A stretch of 64,000 bases of DNA from Streptomyces filipinensis (GCF_014649495.1 NZ_BMTD01000006.1:328173-392172), one strand, 5' to 3'; shown: positions 36,647 through 45,438, numbered from the stretch's first letter. Numbers and translations are program-made. The notes: generated by a model not told the origin, from the letters alone.

Positions 36647-37842
36647 GGGGTCTCACTCCTCAGGGCGGGGACGGGCAGGCGCACGGTCACCGTCGTGCCG
36701 TCGCCGGGCGCGCTGCGGACGGCCGCCGTGCCGCCCACCTCGGCGGCACGGGCGCGCAGCCCTGCCAGACCGTATCCGCTCGGCGCGGTGGCCGGGTCGA
36801 AGCCGCAGCCGTCGTCCCGGACGGAGAGGGCCAGCGTGTCGTCGGCGTAGTCGAGGCGGACCTCGGCCCGGGACGAACTCCCGGCGTGTCTGCGGGCGTT
36901 GGTCAGGGCCTCCTGGCAGGCGCGCAGGACCACCACCTCCACGCCCGCGGGCAACGCCCGCACCGGGCCGGTGACTTCCAGCGCCGCGTCCTGGCGGGCG
37001 GTCAGCCGGTGCAGCGCGTCCGGGAGGCTGGCGCCCGCCAGATCGGCGGGTGCGCCGCCGGCCACCAGGGCACGGGCCTCCGCGAGGTTCCGGCGGGCCG
37101 TCTCGTCCATGAGGGCGAGGTGGCGGCGGGCCTGCGCCGGGTCGGAGTCGAGTTCCGCGTCCACGGCCTGGACCAGCATCAGCAGGCTGGTGAAGCCCTG
37201 GGCGAGGGTGTCGTGGATCTCCCGGGCGAAGCGTTCGCGTTCGGTCAGGGCGCCGTGCACGGCCGACAGCCGGGAGATCTCGTGCCGGCTCGCGTCCAGT
37301 TCGGCGATCAGTTCGGCCCGCTCCAGGCTCTGCTCGATGATCCGGATGATCCAGCCCCCGACGACCGCCGAGAACACCAGGGTCACCAGGGCGGACAGCG
37401 TGTTGACGAGCAGGTCCTCGGCGCCCGGCCGCCACAGCACCGCCCAGCCTGCGACCGGGACCACGTTGATCACCGTCACGGCGGTCAACGCACCGCGCAT
37501 GCGCAGGGTCATGAAGCACTGGGGGATCAGCGCGAAGGCCAGGATCCGTGTCTCGCCGGCCAGCACGGCGGACGGCAGGAACAGGGCCGCCGCCCCGGCC
37601 AGGTAGGCGCGGGCGCGGCGCTCGTCCGGCGGATCCTCCCCGAGCAGCCGACGCCCCACCCCCACGTACCAGGGAACCAGCGGCACGATGAGGCCGGCCG
37701 CGACCGCCCGGACCGGCCACCCCGGATGTTCGGCGCCCAGCAGCATGATCTGCGTGGCCACCCAGGCCACCGCGAAGTACACGTCCCAGAGCAGCATCGA
37801 ACGGTCCCAGGCGTGGACCCCGCGGGCCCTGTCACCCCTCAC
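36643..37842 (-). CDS. NarL-family sensor histidine kinase
   Basis: A 399-residue membrane kinase. About five or six hydrophobic segments occupy residues 15-165 with almost no extracellular loop, typical of intramembrane-sensing kinases. The HisKA_3 box ERFAREIHDTLAQG places the phospho-accepting His at 210; the ATPase domain has QEALTNARRHA (N box), DDGCGFD (G1) and GYGLAGLRARAAEVGG (G2). GTG 37842 overlaps the permease stop. Intramembrane sensing kinases beside ABC-2 transporters often respond to membrane-active antibiotics (inference). Confidence 0.92.
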   Translation of the reverse strand: MRGDRARGVHAWDRSMLLWDVYFAVAWVATQIMLLGAEHPGWPVRAVAAGLIVPLVPWYVGVGRRLLGEDPPDERRARAYLAGAAALFLPSAVLAGETRILAFALIPQCFMTLRMRGALTAVTVINVVPVAGWAVLWRPGAEDLLVNTLSALVTLVFSAVVGGWIIRIIEQSLERAELIAELDASRHEISRLSAVHGALTERERFAREIHDTLAQGFTSLLMLVQAVDAELDSDPAQARRHLALMDETARRNLAEARALVAGGAPADLAGASLPDALHRLTARQDAALEVTGPVRALPAGVEVVVLRACQEALTNARRHAGSSSRAEVRLDYADDTLALSVRDDGCGFDPATAPSGYGLAGLRARAAEVGGTAAVRSAPGDGTTVTVRLPVPALRSETP

Positions 37843-38684
37843 CCGTCGCGCCGGTTCTTCCACCGGAAGGTCAGCAAGCACAGCGCCGATCCTCCGACGC
37901 ACCAGGCGGCCAGCACCAGCGCGATCCGCCCGAACTCCCAGCTCCCCGCCTGCTCCAGCACCTTGGCCGAGTCGGGCAGGAACACACCCCTGAGGCCCTG
38001 GCACAGCCACTTCAGCGGGAACAGGGCGCCGATGTCGAGCATCCAGCCGGGGATGGTGTCGACGGAGATGTAGACCCCGGAGATGAACTGGATCACCAGG
38101 AAGGGCAGGACCACGACCGAGCTGGCGCTCTTGGCCGACCTGGGCACCGAGCTGATGGCGATGCCGAGCAGCGCGCAACCGGTCAGCCCGAGCACGAAGA
38201 TCCAGCCGAAGTCCAGCCAGCGTCCGGCGTCCGACGGCAGGTGGACGCCGTAGAACGCGGTGCCGACGGCCAGCAGGATCGCGGTCTCCAGGACGGCCGT
38301 GAACAGAACCAGCCAGATCTTGCCCAGGAAGTAGGCGGCGGGCGGCATCGGCGTGCCGCGCAGCCGCCGCAGCACCTTCTCGTCCCGCTCGACCGCGATG
38401 GAGATGCCGAGCGACTGAAAGCTCGTCGACATGATCCCGGAGGCCATCATCGCGGGTACGTACAGCTGGGAGGCGGTGACCCCGGTGTGCCCGACGCGGT
38501 CGCGGAAGATCGACGCGAACAGGAACAGGAAGACCACCGGGAAGGAGAAGGTGAACACCACCTGCTCGCGCAGCCGGAAGAACTGCTTGATCTCCAGCGC
38601 GCCGCGCAGCAGGCCGATCCGCCAGGCACCGGGCATGATCCCGGCGGACTCGCGGGCGGTGGCACGTACGGCGGTCGTGGTCAT
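37839..38684 (-). CDS. ABC-2 type transporter permease
   Basis: A 281-residue protein with six hydrophobic segments in the ABC-2/DrrB pattern (VVFTFSFPVVFLFLFASIF, MMASGIMSTSFQSLG, FGWIFVLGLTGCALLG, VVVLPFLVIQFISGVYI, a re-entrant IGALFPLKWLCQGLRG and a last helix). Paired with the ATPase upstream it forms an exporter of drug, lipid or peptide. ATGA overlap with the ATPase gene, GTGA overlap with the kinase. Confidence 0.93.
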   Translation of the reverse strand: MTTTAVRATARESAGIMPGAWRIGLLRGALEIKQFFRLREQVVFTFSFPVVFLFLFASIFRDRVGHTGVTASQLYVPAMMASGIMSTSFQSLGISIAVERDEKVLRRLRGTPMPPAAYFLGKIWLVLFTAVLETAILLAVGTAFYGVHLPSDAGRWLDFGWIFVLGLTGCALLGIAISSVPRSAKSASSVVVLPFLVIQFISGVYISVDTIPGWMLDIGALFPLKWLCQGLRGVFLPDSAKVLEQAGSWEFGRIALVLAAWCVGGSALCLLTFRWKNRRDG

Positions 38685-39547
38685 CGCACGGCCTCCTGTC
38701 CGGTCAGCCGGAGGTAGACGTCCTCCAGGGTGGGGCGGGTCACGGTCAGTGCGGGTATCTCGCCGTCGAAGCGGTGCATGAGCGCGGCGACGGTCCGGGT
38801 CGGTGCGGCGGTGTGCTCCGCGCGCGGGGAGCCGTCGGGTTCCGTCCAGGTGACGGTGGCCTCACCGCCGTACCGGCGGCGCAGTTCGGCGGGTGTGCCC
38901 TCGGCGACGACCCGGCCCCGGGCGACGACCGCGAGCCGGTCCGCGAGGGCCTCGGCCTCTTCCAGGTAGTGCGTGGTGAGCAGGATCGTCGTGCCGTCGT
39001 CGGCGAGCAGCCGGATCAGGTCCCAGAACTGGCGCCGGGCGGCCGGGTCGAAGCCGGTGGTCGGCTCGTCGAGGAGCAGCAGTTCCGGATCGCCGATCAC
39101 ACCGAGCGCCACGTCGAGGCGGCGCCGCTGGCCGCCGGAGAGGGCCTTGACCCGGCTGTCCGCCTTCGCTTCGAGGCCGACCAGCCGGATGACCTCCCGC
39201 GGGTCGCGCGGCTGCGGGTAGTAGCGGGCGAAGTGCCGTACCGTCTCGCCCACCGTCAACTCCACGGGCGCCGATTCGTCCTGCCAGACGATTCCCACAC
39301 GGGACCGCCACGCACGCGTGCCCGTCGCCGGGTCCGCCCCGAGGACCGACACCTCGCCCCCGTCCCGTGACCGGTTGCCCTGAAGGATCTCGACCGTCGT
39401 GCTCTTGCCCGCGCCGTTGGGTCCGAGCAGGCCGAACACCTCACCGCGCCGGATGCCGAGATCGAGACCGTCCACCGCGCTGACGCCCCCGTACCGCTTG
39501 CGCAGCCCCCGGACGTCGACCGCGAGTTCGTTCGCGTGTGCTGTCAT
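38681..39547 (-). CDS. ABC transporter ATP-binding protein (DrrA/BcrA type)
   Basis: A 288-residue ATPase: Walker A GPNGAGKST (42-50), Q-loop VWQDES, signature ALSGGQRRRLD, Walker B LLLLDEPTTGFD, switch LTTHYLEEAEAL and the ~70-residue C-terminal domain of the antibiotic-export type. First gene of the four-gene coupled operon ATPase-permease-kinase-regulator. ATG 39547 follows CGGGGGC. It is divergent from the VKOR gene with 145 bp between starts, which must hold both promoters. Confidence 0.94.
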   Translation of the reverse strand: MTAHANELAVDVRGLRKRYGGVSAVDGLDLGIRRGEVFGLLGPNGAGKSTTVEILQGNRSRDGGEVSVLGADPATGTRAWRSRVGIVWQDESAPVELTVGETVRHFARYYPQPRDPREVIRLVGLEAKADSRVKALSGGQRRRLDVALGVIGDPELLLLDEPTTGFDPAARRQFWDLIRLLADDGTTILLTTHYLEEAEALADRLAVVARGRVVAEGTPAELRRRYGGEATVTWTEPDGSPRAEHTAAPTRTVAALMHRFDGEIPALTVTRPTLEDVYLRLTGQEAVR

Positions 39548-39692
39548 GCCCCCGAGCATCGGCTGGAACCGAACGATCCGTGACCACCGTGCGTACCTCC
39601 TTATGTCCTTCGAACGGTGGACAGAGACACGGGTGCGGCACAATGAGCCGTGCCCGAAGATGGTCCAACTCTCACATGACGGAATCGGCGTG

Positions 39693-40349
39693 ATGAGCAA
39701 GACGACAGTCAACGACGTCTCCACGGAGTCCGGTCCCGAGCGTGCCGCCGACGGCCCGCGCGTGGTGGGCAGCGGCCGGGCCTTCGCCCTGCTGCTGGTG
39801 ATCACCGGCGCGGCCGGACTGCTGGCCGCCTGGGTCATCACGCTGGACAAGAACAAGATCCTTGAGGCGAAGATCGCCGGGAAGACGTTCACGCCCGGGT
39901 GCAGCGTCAACCCGATCGTGTCCTGCGGCAGCGTCATGGAGAGCAAGCAGGCGGCGGCCTTCGGTTTCCCGAACCCCTGGCTGGGCCTGGTCTGCTACGG
40001 CATCGTGATCTGCGTCGGCATGAGCCTGCTGGCCCGCGCCCGCTTCCCGCGCTGGTACTGGCTGACCTTCAACTTCGGCACGCTCTTCGGTGTCGCTTTC
40101 GTCACCTGGCTGCAGTTCCAGTCCCTGTACCGGATCAACGCCCTGTGCCTGTGGTGCTCGCTGGCCTGGGTCGCCACGATCACCATGTTCTGGTACGTGA
40201 CCTCGTTCAACGTCCGCAACGGCTTCCTGCCCGCGCCGGGCTGGCTGAAGCGGTTCCTCGCCGAGTTCGCCTGGGTCGTCCCGCTCACCCACTGCGGAAT
40301 CATCGCCATGCTGGTCCTGACCCGCTGGGGCAGCCAGCTGTGGGCCTGA
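39693..40349 (+). CDS. vitamin K epoxide reductase (VKOR) family protein
   Basis: A 218-residue, four-to-five-helix membrane protein. Both cysteine pairs of VKOR are present: loop cysteines C70 and C78 (TPGCSVNPIVSCGS) and the active-site C152-L-W-C155. In actinobacteria VKOR replaces DsbB and reoxidises DsbA-type proteins through menaquinone, so it drives disulfide formation outside the cell. Start ATG 39693 follows GGAA. It does not share an operon with a DsbA here. Also called a possible thiol-disulfide partner of the secreted-protein machinery. Confidence 0.93.
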   Translation: MSKTTVNDVSTESGPERAADGPRVVGSGRAFALLLVITGAAGLLAAWVITLDKNKILEAKIAGKTFTPGCSVNPIVSCGSVMESKQAAAFGFPNPWLGLVCYGIVICVGMSLLARARFPRWYWLTFNFGTLFGVAFVTWLQFQSLYRINALCLWCSLAWVATITMFWYVTSFNVRNGFLPAPGWLKRFLAEFAWVVPLTHCGIIAMLVLTRWGSQLWA

Positions 40350-40364
40350 CCCGGAGCCGCGGCG

Positions 40365-40387
40365 TTGTCAGTGCCGTGTTCTAGGGT
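40365..40387 (+). promoter_or_regulatory. RecA-NDp / PafBC-type DNA-damage promoter of rarA
   Basis: TTGTCAGTG, exactly 8 bp, TAGGGT. Transcription should start about 7 bp later at 40394, which is the rarA GTG itself, so the message is probably leaderless. Shares nine of nine bases of the -35-like block with the ruvCAB promoter. Confidence 0.87.
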
Positions 40388-40393
40388 TTCAGC

Positions 40394-41749
40394 GTGGAAC
40401 CCGACCTGTTCACCGCCGCAGCGGAAGAACGCCAGGAGAAGGACCCGGCAGCGAGCCCCCTGGCGGTGCGGATGCGCCCGCGTACCCTCGACGAGGTCGT
40501 GGGCCAGCAGCACCTGCTGAAGTCCGGCTCCCCGCTGCGCCGGCTGGTCGGCGAGGGCTCCGGCGGGCCCGCCGGACCCTCCTCCGTGATCCTGTGGGGC
40601 CCGCCCGGTACCGGCAAGACCACCCTCGCGTACGTGGTCTCCAAGGCGACCGACAAGCGGTTCGTGGAGCTGTCCGCGATCACCGCCGGCGTCAAGGAGG
40701 TCCGCGCGGTCATCGACGGCGCCCGGCGCGCCACCGGCGGCTTCGGCAAGGAGACCGTCCTCTTCCTGGACGAGATCCACCGCTTCAGCAAGGCCCAGCA
40801 GGACTCCCTGCTCCCGGCGGTCGAGAACCGCTGGGTGACCCTGATCGCGGCGACGACGGAGAACCCGTACTTCTCGGTGATCTCCCCGCTGCTCTCCCGC
40901 TCCCTGCTGCTCACCCTCGAACCCCTCACCGACGACGACATCCGGGGTCTCCTCAAGCGGGCCCTGACCGACGAACGCGGCCTGAAGGACGCCGTCACCC
41001 TCCCCGAGGACACCGAGGAGCACCTGCTGCGCATCGCCGGCGGAGACGCCCGGCGGGCCCTGACCGCCCTGGAGGCCGCCGCCGGAGCGGCCCTGGACAA
41101 GGGCGAGAGCGCGATCGGTCTCGAAACGCTGGAGCAGACCGTCGACCGTGCCGCGGTGAAGTACGACCGCGACGGCGACCAGCACTACGACGTCGCCAGC
41201 GCCCTCATCAAGTCCATCCGGGGCTCCGACGTCGACGCGGCCCTGCACTACCTGGCCCGCATGATCGAGGCGGGTGAGGACCCCCGGTTCATCGCCCGCC
41301 GCCTGATGATCTCCGCCAGCGAGGACATCGGCCTGGCCGATCCCAACGCCCTGCCCATCGCGGTCGCCGCGGCCCAGGCCGTCGCGATGATCGGCTTCCC
41401 CGAGGCCGCCCTCACCCTCAGCCACGCCACCATCGCCCTCGCGCTCGCCCCCAAGTCCAACTCGGCCACCACCGCGATCGGCGCCGCCATGGAGGACGTA
41501 CGCAAGGGCCTGGCCGGACCGGTCCCGCCGCACCTGCGCGACGGGCACTACAAGGGCGCCGCCAAGCTCGGCCACGCCCAGGGATACGTCTACCCGCACG
41601 ACCTGCCCGAGGGCATCGCCCAGCAGCAGTACGCCCCGGACGCCCTCAAGGACCGCGAGTACTACACCCCGGGCCGGCACGGTGCCGAGGCACGCTACGC
41701 GGACGCGGTGGAGTGGACCAGGAAGCACCTCGGTCGCAGGCGGTCCTGA
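40394..41749 (+). CDS. rarA: replication-associated recombination protein A (MgsA/WRNIP1 family)
   Basis: A 451-residue AAA+ ATPase acting at stalled replication forks. Walker A GPPGTGKTT (69-77), Walker B LFLDEIHRFSKAQQD, sensor 1 LIAATTENP, then the clamp-loader-like helical domain and the tetramerisation region (KSIRGSDVDAALHYLARM, EDIGLADPNALPIAVAA). GTG 40394 coincides with the predicted transcription start, and there is no ribosome-binding site, in keeping with leaderless translation. Promoter class fits a DNA-damage gene. Confidence 0.95.
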   Translation: MEPDLFTAAAEERQEKDPAASPLAVRMRPRTLDEVVGQQHLLKSGSPLRRLVGEGSGGPAGPSSVILWGPPGTGKTTLAYVVSKATDKRFVELSAITAGVKEVRAVIDGARRATGGFGKETVLFLDEIHRFSKAQQDSLLPAVENRWVTLIAATTENPYFSVISPLLSRSLLLTLEPLTDDDIRGLLKRALTDERGLKDAVTLPEDTEEHLLRIAGGDARRALTALEAAAGAALDKGESAIGLETLEQTVDRAAVKYDRDGDQHYDVASALIKSIRGSDVDAALHYLARMIEAGEDPRFIARRLMISASEDIGLADPNALPIAVAAAQAVAMIGFPEAALTLSHATIALALAPKSNSATTAIGAAMEDVRKGLAGPVPPHLRDGHYKGAAKLGHAQGYVYPHDLPEGIAQQQYAPDALKDREYYTPGRHGAEARYADAVEWTRKHLGRRRS

Positions 41750-41757
41750 GCGCCCTG

Positions 41758-42052
41758 TAGAATCCCCCGGAGTGCTGAGTCCCGTGCCGTCAGAGCGGGA
41801 CAGCCAGCCGGAGCGCCATCCTCCGCGGATGGACTCCAGGAGCGTCGCGCACCGTCGAACGGTGTCGCGGGCAGCCCACCACCACCCGGAGCTCCGGGAC
41901 CGGTCGGTGGGCCACTCGCGTGCTGCACGTATGTGCCCAGACCAGGGAAGCGGCTGCCCGGCAGGTCCCCTCGGGGCCCGGCGGGTTTTCCCGGCTGCGG
42001 ATGCGACCTCCCTAACCCTGACGAGCCGAACACTACGAAAGAGATTGAGACA
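41758..42052 (+). promoter_or_regulatory. rpsD promoter -10 and long structured leader
   Basis: TAGAAT at 41758-41763 is a good -10; the resulting leader would be ~280 nt. It holds several hairpins, among them CACCGT/ACGGTG, CCGGAG/CTCCGG and, at about 41958-41994, an imperfect GC hairpin (CCCGGCAGGTCCCC with GGGGCCCGGCGGG) running into GGGTTTT, which looks like an attenuator. S4 represses its own synthesis through leader RNA in other bacteria. No protein-like frame is seen. Confidence 0.5.
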
Positions 42053-42667
42053 GTGGCGAACCAGTCCCGCCCCAAGGTCAAGAAGTCGCGTGCCCTCGGC
42101 ATCGCGCTGACCCCGAAGGCCGTCAAGTACTTCGAGGCCCGCCCCTACCCGCCGGGTGAGCACGGCCGCGGCCGCAAGCAGAACTCGGACTACAAGGTCC
42201 GTCTGCTGGAGAAGCAGCGTCTGCGCGCGCAGTACGACATCTCCGAGCGCCAGCTGGTCCGCGCCTACGAGCGCGCGTCCAAGGTCCAGGGCAAGACCGG
42301 TGAGGCCCTGATCGTGGAGCTCGAGCGCCGTCTCGACGCCCTGGTCCTGCGTTCGGGCATCGCCCGCACCATCTACCAGGCCCGTCAGATGGTCGTCCAC
42401 GGCCACATCCAGGTCAACGGCCAGAAGGTCGACAAGCCGTCCTTCCGTGTCCGCCCGGACGACGTCGTGCAGGTCCGCGACCGCTCCAAGGAGAAGACGC
42501 TCTTCACGATCGCCCGTGAGGGTGGCTTCGCCCCCGAGGGCGAGACCCCGCGCTACCTCCAGGTGAACCTCAAGGCCCTGGCGTTCCGCCTGGACCGCGA
42601 GCCGAACCGCAAGGAGATCCCGGTGATCTGCGACGAGCAGCTCGTCGTCGAGTACTACGCCCGCTGA
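42053..42667 (+). CDS. rpsD: 30S ribosomal protein S4
   Basis: A 204-residue S4: N-terminal helical domain and S4 RNA-binding motif (RRLDALVLRSGIARTIYQAR, MVVHGHIQVNGQKV), ending EQLVVEYYAR. It lacks the N-terminal cysteine zinc site, so it is a C-minus type. It nucleates 16S rRNA folding. It stands alone and not in the alpha operon beside rpoA, with its own leader. Start GTG gives VANQSRPKVKKSRALG. Confidence 0.97.
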   Translation: MANQSRPKVKKSRALGIALTPKAVKYFEARPYPPGEHGRGRKQNSDYKVRLLEKQRLRAQYDISERQLVRAYERASKVQGKTGEALIVELERRLDALVLRSGIARTIYQARQMVVHGHIQVNGQKVDKPSFRVRPDDVVQVRDRSKEKTLFTIAREGGFAPEGETPRYLQVNLKALAFRLDREPNRKEIPVICDEQLVVEYYAR

Positions 42668-42692
42668 CCCCGGTCACGGCGTAGGCCTTCGG

Positions 42693-42738
42693 CCCGCCGT
42701 CTCCCCGCCTGGCGCTGCCGGGCGGGCGAGGCGGCGGG
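42693..42738 (+). terminator. rpsD terminator
   Basis: 11-bp outer stem CCCGCCGTCTC/GAGGCGGCGGG (one G-U) enclosing a second 6-bp stem, followed by TTTCGCGTTT. Confidence 0.75.
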
Positions 42739-42792
42739 TTTCGCGTTTCCCGGCCGGTGGGCCGGGTCGGGCCCCACGGCGGAGCCGCCCGG

Positions 42793-43145
42793 CGGTACGG
42801 CCCTGCGCCCTTCTCGGGACGCGTCCTCGACCGTCGCGGCCGGCGTTTTCGCGGTTCGGTCCGGCGCCTCTTTTGGGACGCGTCCCCGACCGCTGCGGCC
42901 GGCGTTTTCGCGGTTCGGTCCCGTGCCCCCTTTGGGGCGCGTCCTCGACCGTCGCGGCCGGCGTTTTCGCGGTTCGGTCCGGCGCCTCTTTTGGGACGCG
43001 TCCTCGACCGCTGCGGCCGGCGTTTTCGCGGTTCGGTCCCGTGCCCCCTTTGGGGCGCGTCCTCGACCGTCGCGGCCGGCGTTTTCGCGGTACGGTCCCG
43101 CGCCCTTCTCGGGACGCGTCCCCGACCGCCGTGGCCGGCACTTGC
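42793..43145. repeat. 59-bp tandem repeat array in a 118-bp higher-order pattern
   Basis: Units begin at 42816, 42875, 42934, 42993, 43052 and 43111 (constant 59-bp period), with a partial unit before the first and decay after 43145. Each has GACGCGTCC or GGCGCGTCC, then CGACCG, then GCGGCCGGCGTTTTCGCGGT. Odd and even units alternate between endings TCCGGCGCCTCTTTT and TCCCGTGCCCCCTTT, so a 118-bp dimer was duplicated. It fills the gap between the convergent rpsD and NB-ARC genes. 59 is not a multiple of 3 and no coding signal is seen. Confidence 0.9.
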
Positions 43146-43194
43146 GCGGTCCCGCGGTTCCCTCGGCCTGCTCACGGCCGTGCCGCGCCGCGCG

Positions 43195-45438
43195 TCATCC
43201 GCGCGCGGGCCGGCTCCCCGGCCGCCCCGGGGCACCGTCTCGCGCGGACCCGGAGGTCGGATCACCGCCTTCTCCGCCGTCGCCGGGGCCGCCCCGTGGC
43301 GCCGGCCCGCGTGGAGCGGGCAGTGCGCCGAGCGGTCGTACCCCGCCCTGCTGCAGCGCGCGGGCCACGGCCGCCGCACGGTCCAGCCCGGCCCCCTCCC
43401 GCACGCACTCCTCGTACCGCGCGTCCCCCAGGGCCTGCCGGGCCATCGCCTCGCAGCGCTCGTGCGGGGCGTTGTAGTACGCCGAGCCGAACAGCGGCAG
43501 TCCCACCGACGGCCAGATCCGGCCCGCGGCGCCCTGGAGCAGCGCCGCCTCGGCCGGCTCGCCCTCGGTCGCGGTCACCAGTGCCAGCAGCTCCAGGCAC
43601 AGCACCGAGCCGAGCAGATCGTGGAAGGCGTGGGCGTTGCGCAGGCAGTCCGTGAGCAGCTCCCGCGCCCTGCCCTGGGCTCCGTCCTGCCAGGCCGCGT
43701 ACGCCAGCACGTACAGCGCGTACGAGCGTGCCCAGCGCTCCCCGTGGTCCTCGCACACCCGACGCACGTCCTCGCACAGCCGCACCGCATCCGGCAGGTC
43801 CCCCTGGAAGGCCCGCGCCATCGCCAGTTCGACCTGGCCCATCAGCACGTTGCTGTTGAGCTCGCCGATCTCCTGATAGCGGTGCAGCGCCGACCGCAGC
43901 AGCGTTTCTGCACGGGCCATGTCATCGGTGACCAGGGCCAGACAGCCGGTGCGGTGCTCCGCGTACGCCAGCGCCACCGGATCCGCGGCCCGCTCGGCCT
44001 GCTCCCGGCACTCCTGCAGCGCCTGCAGGGCCGGCACGGCGTCGCCCTGAAGGACCGCCACATAGCCCAGCACCCACAGCGCCTTCAGCCGCGACTGCTC
44101 GTACCCCGACTCCAGCTCCACACAGCGCGCCAGCCAGCGGCGGCCCTCCGCGAGCCGCCCGCAGCCGACCCAGCAGAACCACAGGGACCCGGCGAGGTAC
44201 TGCCCGAGATGAGCCTCCTCCGGCTCCGTCAGACAGCACTCCAGGGCCGCCCGCAGGTTGGGCAGCTCCGCCTCGACCCGCGCGGCGACCTCGCCCTGCC
44301 GGGGCGAGAACCAGTCCAGCTCGCACCAGGTCGCCAGGCCCAGGTACCAGTCCCGGTGCCGCCGGCGCAGCCGCCCCGCCTCCCCGGTCCCCTCCAGCCA
44401 GTCGGCGCCGTAGGCCCGCACGGTGTCCAGCATCCGGTAGCGGGGGCCGGCCGGCGTCTCCTCGCGGGTGACGACCGACTGGGCCAGTAACTCCGACAGC
44501 ACGTCGAGGACGTCCTCGGCGGGCAGCCCGGCCCCGCTGCACACGTACTCGGCCGCCTCCAGGTCGAAGGTCTGGGCGAACACCGACAGCCGCGCCCACA
44601 GCAGCCGCTCGGCCGGCGTGCACAGCTCATGGCTCCAGCCGATCGCCGTGCGCAGCGTCTGGTGCCGGGCCGGGGGACCGCCCGGGACCGCGCGCACGGC
44701 ACCGTCCCGGCCGCCCGCGGTCAGCAGCCGGAACCGGTCGTCCAGCCGCTGCAGCAGCTGTGCGGGGGACAGCGCCCGCAGCCGTCCGGCCGCCAGCTCC
44801 AGCGCCAGCGGAATCCCCTCCAGGCGCCGGCACAGCTCGCGCACCTCGGGGCCACTGGAGACCTCCAGCCCCTGCTCCCGGGCCCGGTCGGTGAACAGCT
44901 CCACCGCCTCGTCCTCGCCGAGCGGCGCCAGCGGGAACAGCCGCTCGCCGGCCAGCCCCAGCGGCCGCCGGCCCACGGCCAGCACCCGCAGCCGCGGCAG
45001 CCTCCGCAGCAGTTCGGCCGTCAGCTCGGCACAGGCCTCCACCAGATGCTCGAAGCCGTCCAGCACCAACAGGACCGGACGGCCGGCGAGATGCTGCAGC
45101 AGCGTCTCGCGGGGGGAGCGGACGGTGTGGTCGGTCAGCCCCAGCGCCTCCGCGACCGCGTACTCCACGAACTGCGGATCGCGCACCGGCGCCAGTTCCA
45201 CCCGCCCGGACCCCGGCTCCCAGCCGGCGGCGACCCGCGCGGCCAGCCGGGACTTGCCGATCCCGCCGATCCCGGTGACGGTCACCAGCCGGGCCCGGCC
45301 GAGGGCGCAGGTCAGCTCGGCGAGTTCGGCCGAGCGCCCGACGAACGTGGTCAGTTCCAGGGGCGGATCGCCGTCGGCGAAGGGATCTGGGCGCTGAGGA
45401 CCTCGCATAGGACACGGAGCGTACTGAAGTGTGTTCAT
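43195..45438 (-). CDS. AfsR-like NB-ARC ATPase with TPR-type repeats
   Basis: A 747-residue STAND protein. P-loop GIGGIGKS (56-63), Walker B VLLVLDGFEHL, GIPLALELAAGRL (GLPL motif), winged-helix region, then TPR-like helices in the C-terminal 400 residues and a disordered Gly/Pro-rich end. It resembles the ATPase-TPR half of SARP regulators such as AfsR but lacks a DNA-binding domain at the N-terminus and has no LuxR domain at the C-terminus. It may be a signalling switch that works through partners. Start ATG 45438 or ATG 45408; neither has a good ribosome-binding site. Confidence 0.85.
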   Translation of the reverse strand: MNTLQYAPCPMRGPQRPDPFADGDPPLELTTFVGRSAELAELTCALGRARLVTVTGIGGIGKSRLAARVAAGWEPGSGRVELAPVRDPQFVEYAVAEALGLTDHTVRSPRETLLQHLAGRPVLLVLDGFEHLVEACAELTAELLRRLPRLRVLAVGRRPLGLAGERLFPLAPLGEDEAVELFTDRAREQGLEVSSGPEVRELCRRLEGIPLALELAAGRLRALSPAQLLQRLDDRFRLLTAGGRDGAVRAVPGGPPARHQTLRTAIGWSHELCTPAERLLWARLSVFAQTFDLEAAEYVCSGAGLPAEDVLDVLSELLAQSVVTREETPAGPRYRMLDTVRAYGADWLEGTGEAGRLRRRHRDWYLGLATWCELDWFSPRQGEVAARVEAELPNLRAALECCLTEPEEAHLGQYLAGSLWFCWVGCGRLAEGRRWLARCVELESGYEQSRLKALWVLGYVAVLQGDAVPALQALQECREQAERAADPVALAYAEHRTGCLALVTDDMARAETLLRSALHRYQEIGELNSNVLMGQVELAMARAFQGDLPDAVRLCEDVRRVCEDHGERWARSYALYVLAYAAWQDGAQGRARELLTDCLRNAHAFHDLLGSVLCLELLALVTATEGEPAEAALLQGAAGRIWPSVGLPLFGSAYYNAPHERCEAMARQALGDARYEECVREGAGLDRAAAVARALQQGGVRPLGALPAPRGPAPRGGPGDGGEGGDPTSGSARDGAPGRPGSRPARG

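Noticed and set aside
42793..43145. CRISPR array
   Set aside because: No unique spacers between conserved repeats and no cas genes; the whole 59-bp unit is repeated.
42670..43180. Long open frames on both strands through the 59-bp array
   Set aside because: All frames are open because the repeat has no stop codons; the period is not a multiple of 3 and composition is not protein-like.
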